DNA of 64,000 nt from CAWCGU01 sp963795195 (GTDB lineage: Bacteria; Actinomycetota; Thermoleophilia; Solirubrobacterales; 70-9): assembly GCA_963795195.1 (NCBI GenBank), contig CAWCGU010000006.1, forward strand, positions 434,001-498,000, read 5' to 3'. The position numbers and the translations under genes are program-made. A model generated the notes under the pieces. It saw only the letters and a list, made by a program, of their open reading frames with translations, searched no databases and was not told the origin of the DNA. Below, in pieces: positions 43,838-53,802 of the stretch (position 1 is its first letter; each line of letters opens with the position of its first letter).

Positions 43838-45172
43838 CTACGGCGGCGGCGGCACGTCAAACGGCATCAAGTGCGGATAGCTGCCCGGCACGTACGGCTC
43901 CGGGTCCAGGGCGTCGCCCTCGCCGGGGAAGGCGTTGCTGCAGACCCCTTCGTTGACCGGCACGTCGTCCTCCGGGTAACAGGTGGCGGGCAGCGGCGAG
44001 TCGTTGAAGGTTCCGGGCTCCATGAAGATGTGGAAGCGGGCCCACTTGCTGACCGAGTCGCCGCTCTGGGTGGCGCTGGCCGTGTTCGCGAAGAATGCTC
44101 CGATGCTCTCCGAGCGGGGCCCGACGTATTCAAGCGACGGCACCAGGTTGCGGAGCCCCGGCACGAGGCCCTCGATCAGCGGCGGCGTCAGCTCGAGAAG
44201 CTCCGCGAAGGTCGCGAAGGCCGGCTCGGCAGCTTCGCGCAACGGCTCGAGCCCCTCGATCAGGGTGGTTGCGTCCGACGTCAGCCCGGGCAGCGCATCG
44301 ACGCCGGGCTCCAGGTCCGGAGTCAGCGCGCGCAGGTCGGCGACCAGCGGACGCGCCTCAAGGAGAAGCGGCCGCGCGGCCGCCAGCGCCTCTGTTCCGA
44401 CGTCCAGCAGCAGCGGCGCCTCGGCCATGCCCTGCTCCAGCGAGGCGGTGTTGGCGGCCAGCGCGTCAAGTGTCGTGCGGCCCGCGGCGACGATCGAGCG
44501 CAGCGCCGACTCACGGGCGCCCAGCTCGCCGACGACGATGTCCGTGTCGCCGACGAGGGCTTCGAGTTCGTCCTCCTGCCCCCGCAGCGTGGAGGTCAGC
44601 TCATGCAGGCCGTCGAGCACCCGGGTGAGCCCGGAGACGGTCCCGCTGATCCGTGCCCCGTCCGCCGCGTCGCCGGTTCCCTCGCTGACAGTCTGAATGA
44701 GGTTGTCGAGGTGACGCCGCCCCGCGTAGTCGAGGAAGTCGAAGGCCTCGTCGAAGTCGACGCTCGGCAACGACCTGATTTCCGCACCCTCCTCCAGCAC
44801 TCCGGCCTCTTCGCTGCCGAACTCGACCCGCAGGTACGGGTCGCCGAGCACGCTGCGCTCGCCGATCGTCACGGTCGCGTCCTGGTAGATCGGCGCGTAC
44901 TCGTCGTCGATCGTGAAGGTGACGACACCCGCGTCGCGGTCACGGTCGTACTCGACGCTGGTGACCTTGCCGACCTGCACGCCGCTCGAGAGAACCGGCT
45001 GCTTTGTCGGCAGTGCCTCGGTGTCCTTGAAGGTCGCGGTCAACTCGTAGGCATCCGACTGAACCAGGGTCGGACCCTCGAAGGCCTGGTTCAGATAGAT
45101 GAACGTGACGATCGCGATCAGTGCGCAGACGATGCAGAGGGCGACTCCGGACTTGGAGATGCGATGGTCCAT
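43838..45172 (-). CDS. mceF: Mce family protein, sixth of the operon (MceF-like)
   Basis: A 444-residue MCE protein with one N-terminal membrane anchor (about 8-28). The MCE domain spans about 40-118 (LTATFKDTEALPTKQPVLSS, GVQVGKVTSVEY). A long helical region follows, which in this family forms the shaft of the lipid channel, and the C-terminus ends DVPPPP. MCE proteins assemble as heterohexamers that carry lipids or sterols across the cell envelope to the YrbE permeases. It is the last gene of the eight-gene mce operon. Its ATG overlaps the mceE TAA by one base. Confidence 0.9.
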   Translation of the reverse strand: MDHRISKSGVALCIVCALIAIVTFIYLNQAFEGPTLVQSDAYELTATFKDTEALPTKQPVLSSGVQVGKVTSVEYDRDRDAGVVTFTIDDEYAPIYQDATVTIGERSVLGDPYLRVEFGSEEAGVLEEGAEIRSLPSVDFDEAFDFLDYAGRRHLDNLIQTVSEGTGDAADGARISGTVSGLTRVLDGLHELTSTLRGQEDELEALVGDTDIVVGELGARESALRSIVAAGRTTLDALAANTASLEQGMAEAPLLLDVGTEALAAARPLLLEARPLVADLRALTPDLEPGVDALPGLTSDATTLIEGLEPLREAAEPAFATFAELLELTPPLIEGLVPGLRNLVPSLEYVGPRSESIGAFFANTASATQSGDSVSKWARFHIFMEPGTFNDSPLPATCYPEDDVPVNEGVCSNAFPGEGDALDPEPYVPGSYPHLMPFDVPPPP

Positions 45173-46605
45173 TAGTTGTCGTCCCCCGGCTCGGAAGCCG
45201 TGACCGTGACCGGCTCGTCCTCGAGCCCGGGGGTCGCGAACCGCGCCATGCAGGCGAGTCCCCCTTCGGTCAGGCAGACGTTCTCGAGCACGATTGCCAG
45301 CGTCTCGTTGAGCGACTCAGCGCCGGCGACGGACGCCGACGCGTCTTGGAGCCCGAAGTTCTCCGGTCGCGGCGACTCGAGCTTCAGGCCCGCAACCTGT
45401 CCATAGGGGCCGAGGTTGTCGTTGACCGAGAATGCACCGCTCCAGGTATCGGCGAACTGGACCATCCCGTCCTTGTATCTGTCGAGCAGCCTGGCCCGGT
45501 AGGTGAGGTCCTGGACGACGGGAATCTGGGCCTGCAGGCGCCGGTTGATGCCGCGCGTGCCTTCGACGAAGAGCTCGAGCGGGTACTGGCCCTTTTCGAC
45601 AAGCACCCCGACCTGCTCGAAGACCCGGTCTGCAATCGGGACCAGACCGCGAAGCTCCGCAGCCGCCGCCGGCAGGGAGTCGGCGGCAGGCACGATCTGG
45701 TCGAGCGCCGGCAACAGCTCCTGGGCGAGCGAGGTGGTTGCGGCCAGCGAGCGGTCCGCCTCGACAACCAGCGGCGCCAGCTCCCTGATTGCCCGGGCGA
45801 GCTCGGTCTCCCGCGCCGCCGTGACTTCGAGCGTCGTCGCTCCGGCGTCAATCACCTCGCCGAGCTCGTCGCCTCGGATGGCGAGGGTCGTGAAGATCTC
45901 GTCGAGGTTGTCCGTGACCCGGGTAAGCAGCTTGCGGCGCTCGGCCAGCGCCCTCGAGATCGGCGTCGCCGAGTCAGCGATCTCTCCGAGCTTTTCAAGC
46001 GCGACCCGGAAGTCCCCTTCGACGCCGTCGAGTGCTCGCTGGATCTCGTCGATCAGGATCTGAACATACGCCTGAGTGTCTGTGTCGAGCACGCTCGTCA
46101 GCTCGTCGATGGCGACATAGCTGGAGGTCTGCGACTGCGGGATCCTCGTACCCTCTGGCAGCGGGCCGGCCTCCGGCGAGCCGGGATCTACGTTGACCAG
46201 CAGGTTCTGGATTGCGCTGGCCGGGCGCAGCGCCGCACTGGCATCGGAGAAGATCTTGCCGCGCACGGACGGGTCGAGAGTCAGGGTCGCGACGGCGCGG
46301 CCGTCCTCGTAGTGGACCTCCGTGACCTGGCCGGCGTAGGCCCCGGCGATGCCGGCGGCCGGCTGGTCGTACTTGTCGAGCCCTTTGGCCTCGGCGAAGA
46401 CGAGCTGGACCGTGTACGGCTTGGAGGCGAAGGGAAGTCGGATCGACTTCTTCGTGAGCGTGTAGCCGACGAAGATAAGGGCGACCACGAGCTGGACGAC
46501 GATCACCGAGCGACCCAGCGGGACACGCCCCGCCTTCAGGCGTGGGTTGGCGAATTGCCCGAGGGCACCCAGGAAGCGGATCGGCGCTGTCAGGACCCTC
46601 TTCAT
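45172..46605 (-). CDS. mceE: Mce family protein, fifth of the operon (MceE-like)
   Basis: A 477-residue MCE protein. The N-terminal membrane segment is at about 33-52 and the MCE domain at about 64-140 (VQLVFAEAKGLDKYDQPAAG, then VLVNVDPGSPEAGP-type strands). A helical shaft domain follows. Mycobacterial MceE is a lipoprotein, but no lipobox Cys is visible here. Assignment as the E position is therefore by order only. It overlaps mceD by 4 bp (ATGA) and mceF by one base. Residues 1-30 are basic and cytoplasmic. Confidence 0.88.
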   Translation of the reverse strand: MKRVLTAPIRFLGALGQFANPRLKAGRVPLGRSVIVVQLVVALIFVGYTLTKKSIRLPFASKPYTVQLVFAEAKGLDKYDQPAAGIAGAYAGQVTEVHYEDGRAVATLTLDPSVRGKIFSDASAALRPASAIQNLLVNVDPGSPEAGPLPEGTRIPQSQTSSYVAIDELTSVLDTDTQAYVQILIDEIQRALDGVEGDFRVALEKLGEIADSATPISRALAERRKLLTRVTDNLDEIFTTLAIRGDELGEVIDAGATTLEVTAARETELARAIRELAPLVVEADRSLAATTSLAQELLPALDQIVPAADSLPAAAAELRGLVPIADRVFEQVGVLVEKGQYPLELFVEGTRGINRRLQAQIPVVQDLTYRARLLDRYKDGMVQFADTWSGAFSVNDNLGPYGQVAGLKLESPRPENFGLQDASASVAGAESLNETLAIVLENVCLTEGGLACMARFATPGLEDEPVTVTASEPGDDN

Positions 46606-47942
46606 GGGGTACAGAGACCGGCGCCTTCGAGGGCGACGGCGGCGTCGGGGTTGATCTGGGCCACCACGTCGCAGTTGGGGAAGGCCGTCCCGGTCGGGAA
46701 GTCGGGATCGAGGTACATGCCGAGGCGCATGAAGTGACCTGAGCCCTGCCCTCCCCCGGGTTCACCCGTGGGCTGGAATGTGCGGGCGGCGGCGTCGACA
46801 CCCGAGAACGTCGAGAGCAGCTGTGCGTAGGCCGGCAGACCCTCGCGCGAGGGCGCGTCCAACGTCGGGAGCACGCTGTTGACGAGCAGGCGATTGCCCG
46901 GCAGCAGTTCCTCCGTCAATCTGAGAACGGTCGGCGCCGCGTCGGCAAGCGGCGCCAGCACAATGCGAAGGTCGGCGATCATCGGCGTCACGTCCTCGAG
47001 CACCGGGATCGCGTCCTCGACGACAGGCGTCAACTCGGCGACGGCCGGCGTCAGGTCGGCGAAGGCGGGGTTGACCTCTGCGGCTAGACCGTCGACCCGG
47101 TCGATCAGATCGACGACCACGGGCGCGCCGACAACCAGCCGCTCGAGCAGGCTCGGAAGCGTCTCGAGCGTCCGCGCGAGCGGCTCTCCTCCGTCGACCT
47201 GAAGCGCCGCCAGAGTACGGTTGCTGGCCGCGAGCAGCGGGCCGAGGCGGTCGGCGCGGTCGGCGACCCCGCGCACCGTGGCCGACAGCCCGGTGATCGC
47301 CTGGGCCAGTTCGCGGCGGTGGGTTCCCTGGAGAGCTCGCGCCGTCGGGCCGAGGTTTTCGGTCAACTCAGGAGAGGCCTTGAAGAGCCGCTGGGTTCCT
47401 TCGATGGCGCGCCCGCGCAGCGTGTTGGAGGCGACCTTGAGCAGGTTGCGAAGGGTCTTGCGAACGGGCTTTCGGAATAGCCGCGTCGCCTCATCCAGGG
47501 TGACGTAGGTGGATGTGTGCTGCCGGTCGATCATGCCTCCCTCCTGCAGCGGGGGGGCGCTCGGGCTGCCTGGGGAAAGGTCGACGAACGCAGAACCCTC
47601 GAACAGTGTGTGCGGGCGCAGGCGAACCGTCGCGTCTGCGTGGATCGGGATCTCCTGCTCCATCACGAGCTCGATGATTGCGTCGTCGTCGACCCGCTCG
47701 ACATCGCCGATATGGCCGACGTTCACCCCCGCCAGGCGGATGTCGCGGTCGATGCTGCCGAGCCCCTTGACGTTGTCCATCGCCGCGTAGTAGGACCGCG
47801 TGCTCGCGAACGGATCCGGCTTGGTGGAGGCGAGGAAGATGGCAAGCGCCGCGGCGGCCAGCGAGACCACGCCGAGGATGCGCCGGCCGCGCACGCTGCG
47901 CAGCCAGCCGCGAACGCCGTGGCCTGTTGCCTGCGTCCTCAT
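46602..47942 (-). CDS. mceD: Mce family protein, fourth of the operon (MceD-like)
   Basis: A 446-residue MCE protein with a membrane anchor at about 22-42 (ILGVVSLAAAALAIFLAS). The MCE domain spans about 48-125 (MDNVKGLGSIDRDIRLAGVN, VGHIGDVERVDDDAI). A long coiled helical region follows, and the C-terminal Cys pair (FPNCDVV, GAGLCTP) could form a disulfide outside the cell. It overlaps both neighbours by 4 bp, so all six Mce subunits are translated from one coupled message. Confidence 0.88.
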   Translation of the reverse strand: MRTQATGHGVRGWLRSVRGRRILGVVSLAAAALAIFLASTKPDPFASTRSYYAAMDNVKGLGSIDRDIRLAGVNVGHIGDVERVDDDAIIELVMEQEIPIHADATVRLRPHTLFEGSAFVDLSPGSPSAPPLQEGGMIDRQHTSTYVTLDEATRLFRKPVRKTLRNLLKVASNTLRGRAIEGTQRLFKASPELTENLGPTARALQGTHRRELAQAITGLSATVRGVADRADRLGPLLAASNRTLAALQVDGGEPLARTLETLPSLLERLVVGAPVVVDLIDRVDGLAAEVNPAFADLTPAVAELTPVVEDAIPVLEDVTPMIADLRIVLAPLADAAPTVLRLTEELLPGNRLLVNSVLPTLDAPSREGLPAYAQLLSTFSGVDAAARTFQPTGEPGGGQGSGHFMRLGMYLDPDFPTGTAFPNCDVVAQINPDAAVALEGAGLCTP

Positions 47943-49237
47943 GGACCGCAGGGCTCCGAGTTGTGAATCGCCGTGTGCGGGGGCGGATAGGGATTGCGAG
48001 CCGTCGCGCAGAACAGGATCGCGCCGAAGCGCAGCGCGTTTGCCCCGGGCGCGCTCTGGCCTTCGGGGAAGAGCGTCTTCGAAGCGCTGATCAAGCCCCG
48101 CGAGCCCGCGACGATCTCCTCCTCGTAGGGCTCGATCGCGTCGATGATCGGCGTCAGAGAGTCGAGGAACGGCAGCAGCGACGCGATCACCGGATAGAGC
48201 GCGGCGAACTGGGGAGCCGATCCCTCCAGGACCGGATCGGCGGCTTCGGTGATCGCCAGCGTCTCCGAGCTGAGTTCCTCGCCCAGCGCGAGCAGCTGGT
48301 TGAGCTGAGGCAGCGACGCCGTGATCTGCTCCGCCAGCGGCGTCACCTCCTCGCTGAACGCGGCCGCGTCGCGAAGCAGCGGGTCGGCGATCGGCGTCGT
48401 CGCCAGGAACTCGTCCTCGAACGGGCGCAGCAGGTCGAGCGTGCGGCCGAGGTCCTCGCGCCGTGCCGCGAAAGCACCCATCGCGGCGCTGCCCGAGGTG
48501 AGCAGGGCCGCCACATCGTCAGGCTGTTCGCCCTGCAGGCCCGAGGTGACCCGGGCGAGGCCGGCGATCAGCCGCCTCAGCGAACCCTTGTCGGCGGTCA
48601 GTGCCTGGAACTGTGCCGTTGCGTCGCGAGCCGTCTCGTCGAGGTCGGCGAGGACGACGTTGAGGTCCACCCCGCGACCCGCAAGCCCGGTCCCGAGCCC
48701 GACCGAGAGCTCGCGGAACGTCTTGCGGGCGTGAGCGTCAAAGAGCTGCACGACCTCGAGCAGGTCGACACCCGAGCCCGAGTTCTCGACGGGGATCGTG
48801 CCGCCCTCGGGCATCGGGTTGCTGCGATCGCCGGGAAAGATCTCCAGGTAGGTGAGGTAGACGAGCGAGCGCACCTTGACGTTGGAACTTGCGTCCATGC
48901 CGATGGGGGCGAACTGCGGATCGAGCTCCGTCTTGACCACCAGCGCCTCCTCGTCGGGCACCGGCTCGACGTCGATCACGAACCCAGCGAAACGCCCGGC
49001 GACCCGAACCGCGTCACCTGGCTGCAGGATCGGAGAATCAGCCGGCACCTCAACGTTAATCTCGTAGCGGTTCTGGAAGGGCGGGCCGTTGATCGAGACC
49101 CAGGCGATGTACGCGAGGAAGCCGCCGATCGCCGCGACCAGCAGGCCAAGGGCGATTTTGTGGTCGGAAAGCTTCGAGGTCGCCCTGGTCAGCGAGCTTG
49201 CGAAGCGGACGCGTGCCGGTGTCCTGTGCGCGCTCAT
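47939..49237 (-). CDS. mceC: Mce family protein, third of the operon (MceC-like)
   Basis: A 432-residue MCE protein, the shortest of the six. The membrane anchor lies at about 27-48 (IALGLLVAAIGGFLAYIAWV). The MCE domain (about 55-140) shows YEINVEVPADSPILQPGDAV then VAGRFAGFVIDVEPV. The MCE fold is followed by helices, and the C-terminus contains a Cys (FCATARNPYPPP) and a final NSEPCGP. It overlaps mceB and mceD by 4 bp each. Confidence 0.88.
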   Translation of the reverse strand: MSAHRTPARVRFASSLTRATSKLSDHKIALGLLVAAIGGFLAYIAWVSINGPPFQNRYEINVEVPADSPILQPGDAVRVAGRFAGFVIDVEPVPDEEALVVKTELDPQFAPIGMDASSNVKVRSLVYLTYLEIFPGDRSNPMPEGGTIPVENSGSGVDLLEVVQLFDAHARKTFRELSVGLGTGLAGRGVDLNVVLADLDETARDATAQFQALTADKGSLRRLIAGLARVTSGLQGEQPDDVAALLTSGSAAMGAFAARREDLGRTLDLLRPFEDEFLATTPIADPLLRDAAAFSEEVTPLAEQITASLPQLNQLLALGEELSSETLAITEAADPVLEGSAPQFAALYPVIASLLPFLDSLTPIIDAIEPYEEEIVAGSRGLISASKTLFPEGQSAPGANALRFGAILFCATARNPYPPPHTAIHNSEPCGP

Positions 49238-50802
49238 GGTCCGAAGAGGAAGTCGAGTAGGCCATTGAGGGAATCGCCGCCGGACGGCGAGCCATTGCCC
49301 GGACGCCCGAGCAGCCCCGGCAGCAGTTCGTCGAGTTCGTTGAGGTCGGGAAGCCCTGGAATCCGGGGAAGCTCGGGCGACCCCGGTCCGAGGGGACCGT
49401 CGTCCTCTCCCCCCGGCCGCGGCTGATCACCGTCGTCTTCGGGCTGCGGCTGCGGATCGGGTTCGGTCTCCGACGGCTGCGCCTCGCTGGGACCGGGAGC
49501 GCGCCGAGAACCGCTCTGGTTTGCGGAGGCCGTGGCCGCTGACGTCGCCTGCAGGGCCTCCGTCAGACAGCCCGGAGCGATCGTAAGGCCGAAGCTCTCG
49601 CAGCTCAGCACGCCCACCGAACGCAGGAAGTTGCGATTTGGATCCTGATCCTCGTAGCCGTACGGATTGCCCGCCTCGACCGCCGTAGCGCCGAAGCCGA
49701 CGTCGTTCGCAAGTGACGGTCCGTGGCCGTAGGAGTCGCCGCCGAAGAGCGCCCGCAGCACGTCCTTGCCGCCGAGAATCACGCGGAAGAGGTCCGCGAT
49801 CCCCCCGGCGAGGTCGAACGGCGCGGTCGCGAGGCGCTTGCCCCCGACCTCAAGCGTCGGCTCCGCCGCGACCAGCGCCGCCTCCGTATACCCCAGGGTC
49901 GGCTCGAGGTCGGCGAGTGCCGTGGACGAGTCCTCCAGGAAGGGTCCGAGCAGCTCGAGGGACTGGCTGAAGTCGCCGGCGCCCTCCGCCAGGGTGTGGA
50001 CGAGCGGCCGTGAGGCAAGCGAGAGCCGGGTCAGCGCGCCCAGCGTGCCGCGGGCGGCTCGGACGGTCTCCGGGGCGCGCTCGAGCCCGCGGTCGAGACC
50101 CTCGGAGTGAGCCGCGGTCGTGTTCAGGGTCAGGGCCAGCGAGTCGACCAGGCTGCCGAGCTCGTCGCTGCGACTCGCGGTCTGGCTGGTGATGTTCTCG
50201 GTGCTCTCGACGAGTGCCTTCAGGGCCGTGTTCTGCGACTCGATTTCGTTGAGCGCCTGGTTCGTCGCCTCCAGCGCAGGCCGCAGGCTCAGCATCGCCT
50301 CGTTGAAGTCGTCGCCGCGGCGCTCGAAAGCCGTCCCGAGCTCGATCAGGATCAGCTTCAAGCCCGCACGAGTTGGGGAGTCGAAGGTGTTGAGAAGATC
50401 GTCGAAGCGCGGCGCAACGAGCGTTCGCTTTGTCGAGATCGCCACGTCCCCAAGCGGCTCGCCAACGTCGCCGAGTTCGAGGGCCACGAAGCTGTCGCCA
50501 GTGATGTCCTGCTGGCGGACCGAAGCCGAAGCCTCGGTCGTCGGCGCTTCGGTGCCTTCGAAGAGGACCATGTTGACCATCGCCGTGCCCTGATCCGTCA
50601 GCTCGACGCTCTTGACGGTGCCGGCGACCGCCCCGGAGACGCGCACGTTCATCCCCGGCAGCAGCGGGAAGGCGTCTTCGAATTCGGCGCTGACCTCGGT
50701 GCCGCGCAGGCCGGTTCCGGACGTCAAGAAAAGCGCCAGCAGGGCGATCGCAGCCGTCGCGAAGACGGCGAGTGCGGAGATGCGGGCCAGCAGATCGCTC
50801 AC
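49234..50802 (-). CDS. mceB: Mce family protein, second of the operon (MceB-like), with long acidic Pro-rich tail
   Basis: A 522-residue MCE protein, the longest of the set. It starts at GTG in a GTGA overlap with the mceA stop. The membrane anchor is at about 9-28 and the MCE domain at about 34-110 (AEFEDAFPLLPGMNVRVSGA, VAGTVKSVELTD). A helical shaft follows. The last 100 residues are disordered, rich in Pro, Asp, Glu and Gly (PDPQPQPEDDGDQPRPGGED), then PGLPDLNELDELLPGLLG. This tail probably reaches into the cell wall. An open frame extends 23 codons further upstream without family features. Confidence 0.88.
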   Translation of the reverse strand: MSDLLARISALAVFATAAIALLALFLTSGTGLRGTEVSAEFEDAFPLLPGMNVRVSGAVAGTVKSVELTDQGTAMVNMVLFEGTEAPTTEASASVRQQDITGDSFVALELGDVGEPLGDVAISTKRTLVAPRFDDLLNTFDSPTRAGLKLILIELGTAFERRGDDFNEAMLSLRPALEATNQALNEIESQNTALKALVESTENITSQTASRSDELGSLVDSLALTLNTTAAHSEGLDRGLERAPETVRAARGTLGALTRLSLASRPLVHTLAEGAGDFSQSLELLGPFLEDSSTALADLEPTLGYTEAALVAAEPTLEVGGKRLATAPFDLAGGIADLFRVILGGKDVLRALFGGDSYGHGPSLANDVGFGATAVEAGNPYGYEDQDPNRNFLRSVGVLSCESFGLTIAPGCLTEALQATSAATASANQSGSRRAPGPSEAQPSETEPDPQPQPEDDGDQPRPGGEDDGPLGPGSPELPRIPGLPDLNELDELLPGLLGRPGNGSPSGGDSLNGLLDFLFGP

Positions 50803-52133
50803 TGCGAGCCTCCCGTTGCCGGGGTCAACGAGGGCCCGCCGCCGATGAAGCTGTCTGCATAGTCCATCCACGGTTCGCCTTCAGGCGTGCCGGGGATGCG
50901 GGCGAACGGGCTTGCGATGACGCCCGGGCCGCTCTCGTCGGGCCCGATGACCTCCGGGTGTCGCGGCGACTGGATGTTGATCAGGCCCGCCCTGATCACG
51001 TTGCCGTTGGCGTCGTAGTTCGCGGTGCCGTCGTTGAAGAGCTGGAAGGTACCGACGATCTCAGGGGTGCGTACCCGCAGGTGATCGAGGAACGGGTTGA
51101 GGTACCCGATCGTCGGGTCCAGTATCTCGGTCAGCGGCAGGATCGCCTCGAGGGCGGGCTGCGAGGCGATCAGCGCCGGCGGCACCTCCTTGACCAGCTC
51201 GTTGGCCTCGTCCAGGGCCGGGCGCAACGCCGAGATGGTGGGCGGCAGGAGCTGCGCCAGCGGCTCGAGCTCCTCGACCAGGGGGGTCGCACCCGAGACC
51301 AGCTCTCGCAGGTTTGGAACCGCCCCGAAGAGGCGCTCGAGGACCAGGCGCGACCCGCGCAACCCGGGCCCGAGCAGCTCGACCGTGCGGCGCAATTGCT
51401 CCTGGCGCTCGGCGGCGATCCGCAGCAGGCTGCCGGTCTGCTCCGCCCCTTCGCCGAGATCTGTCTGCTGTGCCGCCAGAGCCGAGACGACGGCGCCGGT
51501 GTCGGTCACGATCGATGAAATCGCGGCGCTGTCCAAGTTGATCTCTGCGAGCAGGTTGGCCGTCTCGTTGAACGCCTCGCTCGAGTGCTCGAGCGTGCGG
51601 CGAAAGTCGTCGCCGCGACCGCGAAAGGCGAGGTCCAGCCCGGCAAGCAGCCGGGCGGCGTCGGCCCGCGTCGCGGGATCAAGCGTTGAGACGGCGAGAT
51701 CGAGGTCGACCGGCTGATCGGTTTGACTGGGCCCCAGGGTCGCTCCGTCCTCGAGTTGCGGCAGCCCGGCGTCCCCCTGCTCGAGGTCGACGCTGCGGTT
51801 GACGGCGCCCACGTTCGAGGCCAGGCGGATGTTCGCGAAGGCGCCCTGATGGAGCCTGAAGTCCTCGTCGACCCGCATCCGGACGAAGGGCACGCCGTCG
51901 TCGCCAAAGTTGACCTCGGTAACCGTCCCCACCTGGATCGAACCAGCGGTCACGTCCCCGCCCTCGATGACGCCGCGCACGTCGTCGAAGACGGCGGTCA
52001 CCTCGTAGGAGTCGCCCGATGGGCGGCCGAGGATCACAATCAGGAGGACCGCAAAAACGGCCAGCGCGGCGCCGGCGCCGATCCTGACCATCATCGGGCC
52101 CAGCTCTCCGAGGTTGTAGCGCTGCCCCCTCAT
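50799..52133 (-). CDS. mceA: Mce family protein, first of the operon (MceA-like)
   Basis: A 444-residue MCE protein. The anchor helix is at about 15-36 (MVRIGAGAALAVFAVLLIVIL). The MCE domain spans about 42-120 (YEVTAVFDDVRGVIEGGDVT, GSIQVGTVTEVNFGDDG). The helical region is typical of the actinobacterial MceA-F family, and the C-terminus contains DYADSFIGGGPSLTPATGG. It follows yrbEB with a 4-bp ATGA overlap. Which lipid the complex carries cannot be read from sequence. Nearby acyl-CoA and BVMO genes make sterols, terpenoids or long fatty acids reasonable guesses. Confidence 0.9.
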   Translation of the reverse strand: MRGQRYNLGELGPMMVRIGAGAALAVFAVLLIVILGRPSGDSYEVTAVFDDVRGVIEGGDVTAGSIQVGTVTEVNFGDDGVPFVRMRVDEDFRLHQGAFANIRLASNVGAVNRSVDLEQGDAGLPQLEDGATLGPSQTDQPVDLDLAVSTLDPATRADAARLLAGLDLAFRGRGDDFRRTLEHSSEAFNETANLLAEINLDSAAISSIVTDTGAVVSALAAQQTDLGEGAEQTGSLLRIAAERQEQLRRTVELLGPGLRGSRLVLERLFGAVPNLRELVSGATPLVEELEPLAQLLPPTISALRPALDEANELVKEVPPALIASQPALEAILPLTEILDPTIGYLNPFLDHLRVRTPEIVGTFQLFNDGTANYDANGNVIRAGLINIQSPRHPEVIGPDESGPGVIASPFARIPGTPEGEPWMDYADSFIGGGPSLTPATGGSQ

Positions 52134-52936
52134 GCGATCGGCAGGTTGGGGTCAAAGCCCCAGAAGACGAACGTCAGGACCATGTTGAGGACGGTGACGA
52201 TGATCAGGTTGACGGCCATCGAGCGCGCGGTAGCCACCCCAACCTCGACCGGCCCCCCGCGCACGTTGTAGCCGAAGTAGAGCGCCGTCAGGATCACAAA
52301 GAACGCGATCACCATCGCCTTCGTCACCGAATAGACGATGTCGATCGGGCTGAGCACGGTGTAGAACGCGAACTCCCAGGTGCCCTGAGAAACGTCACCG
52401 GCCCGCACGAACGAGGTCAGCCAGGCGGCGCCGTGTGCGGCCGCCAGGGAGAGCAGGAAGGCGATCGGCAGCATCAGCGCGCAGGCGAGCATTCGCGTCG
52501 AGACCAAGTAGGTGATCGATGGCACGCCCATCACCTCCATCGCGTCGACCTCCTCGTTGACGCGCATGGCGCCGAGCTGGGCGACGATGCCACCACCGAT
52601 CTTGGCCGCGACGATGAAGCCGAAGATGAAGGGAACGATCTCGCGGGTCGTACAGAAAGCGCTGAAGATCGGGGCCGCGATCCCGACACCGAGGGCGCGC
52701 GAGAGCGCCGACCCCTCGATGCCGCAGGTGGCGCCGGCGACGAACGACATCAGCACGATCACCATCACCGAACCGACCGCCAGCAGCGCGGTCTGTCGCA
52801 ACACCTCGGCCGCGTACTTGCCGACCTTCCCCATCCCGAGGGTGCCCTCGACGAAGAAGCCCGTGTACTCACCAGCCGCGTCGACGACCGGCACCCGCCC
52901 TGGCGGGCTCAAGGGGCTTCGCTCCTTGGTCGCCAT
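52130..52936 (-). CDS. yrbEB: Mce-associated permease, second subunit (YrbEB/MlaE family)
   Basis: A 268-residue MlaE-type integral membrane permease with five to six hydrophobic segments. The family core is seen as IVPFIFGFIVAAKIGGGIVA then MRVNEEVDAMEVMGVPSITY, the cytoplasmic coupling helix that contacts the ATPase. The ATG shares one base with the yrbEA stop (TGATG). Together with YrbEA it forms the membrane domain that receives substrate from the MceA-F tube. Confidence 0.93.
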   Translation of the reverse strand: MATKERSPLSPPGRVPVVDAAGEYTGFFVEGTLGMGKVGKYAAEVLRQTALLAVGSVMVIVLMSFVAGATCGIEGSALSRALGVGIAAPIFSAFCTTREIVPFIFGFIVAAKIGGGIVAQLGAMRVNEEVDAMEVMGVPSITYLVSTRMLACALMLPIAFLLSLAAAHGAAWLTSFVRAGDVSQGTWEFAFYTVLSPIDIVYSVTKAMVIAFFVILTALYFGYNVRGGPVEVGVATARSMAVNLIIVTVLNMVLTFVFWGFDPNLPIA

Positions 52937-53802
52937 CAGAACAACCCGCCGGGGATCGTGATCATGCCGCCGAACGTCACCTCGGGGTAGAACGCGAGGA
53001 AGAGCTGCGTATAGACCACGCTGACCGAGAAGACAGCCACCAGACAGGTCACGACCGATTCGTTGACGGCGCGGCCGACGCCCTCGGCCCCGCCGCCGAC
53101 CTGCATGCCTTTGTAGGAGGCGATCACCCCGATCAACAGCCCGAACAGCACCAGCTTGAACTCGCTGCCCCACAGGTCGATGTAGTTGGTCAGCGCCAGC
53201 AGCTGGTTGAAGAAGGCGGCGGGCGTCGCGTCGTAGAGGAAGACCGTGGCTACGAAGACTCCGGCGACGCCGGCCCAGAAGGCGATCAAGTTGAGGATCG
53301 GCATCATCACCATCAGCGCCGCGATCCGCGGCAGGATCAGGTTGCGCACCGGGTTGATACCGAGCACCTCGAGCGCCTCGATCTCCTGGCGGATCTTGCG
53401 AGCCCCGATCTCGGCAGTGATCGTCGAGCCCAGCGTTCCGGCGACGATCGCCGTGGTCAGGATCGGGCCGAGCTCGCGCAGGAAGGCGATCGGGGCGAAG
53501 GCCGAGACCCTGTCGATGGTCCCGAAAGCGGATGCGAGCGAGCCGCCCTGGATGCCGATCGTCGAGAAGCCGATGACGAAGGCCACGATGATCGCCGGGA
53601 TCAGCGTGATCCGGAAAGAAAAGACCAACTGGCGGACGAACTCGACCCTCCAGGAGAGCCCCGGCGTGACGAGCTGGGCGAGCGCCTGAGCTCCCAGGGC
53701 CGCCATCCCGCCCGCATTATCGATCCACGAGCGCGGCGGCAGCTCAGAGTTCCTGAGCGTGGCGCGAGTTGCGTCAGCGCCGCGACCGACTACGCCGTTC
53801 AC
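52936..53802 (-). CDS. yrbEA: Mce-associated permease, first subunit (YrbEA/MlaE family)
   Basis: A 288-residue MlaE-type permease and the first gene of the mce operon. Landmarks are FRELGPILTTAIVAGTLG-like sequence (FLRELGPILTTAIVAG), GARKIRQEIEALEVLGINPV (coupling helix) and several membrane spans. It starts at GTG 53802, where the ribosome-binding site is weak (AGGGG directly before the codon), so the start is less certain than the rest. No MceG/MlaF ATPase gene is in the window; in actinobacteria it is usually encoded elsewhere. Confidence 0.92.
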   Translation of the reverse strand: MNGVVGRGADATRATLRNSELPPRSWIDNAGGMAALGAQALAQLVTPGLSWRVEFVRQLVFSFRITLIPAIIVAFVIGFSTIGIQGGSLASAFGTIDRVSAFAPIAFLRELGPILTTAIVAGTLGSTITAEIGARKIRQEIEALEVLGINPVRNLILPRIAALMVMMPILNLIAFWAGVAGVFVATVFLYDATPAAFFNQLLALTNYIDLWGSEFKLVLFGLLIGVIASYKGMQVGGGAEGVGRAVNESVVTCLVAVFSVSVVYTQLFLAFYPEVTFGGMITIPGGLF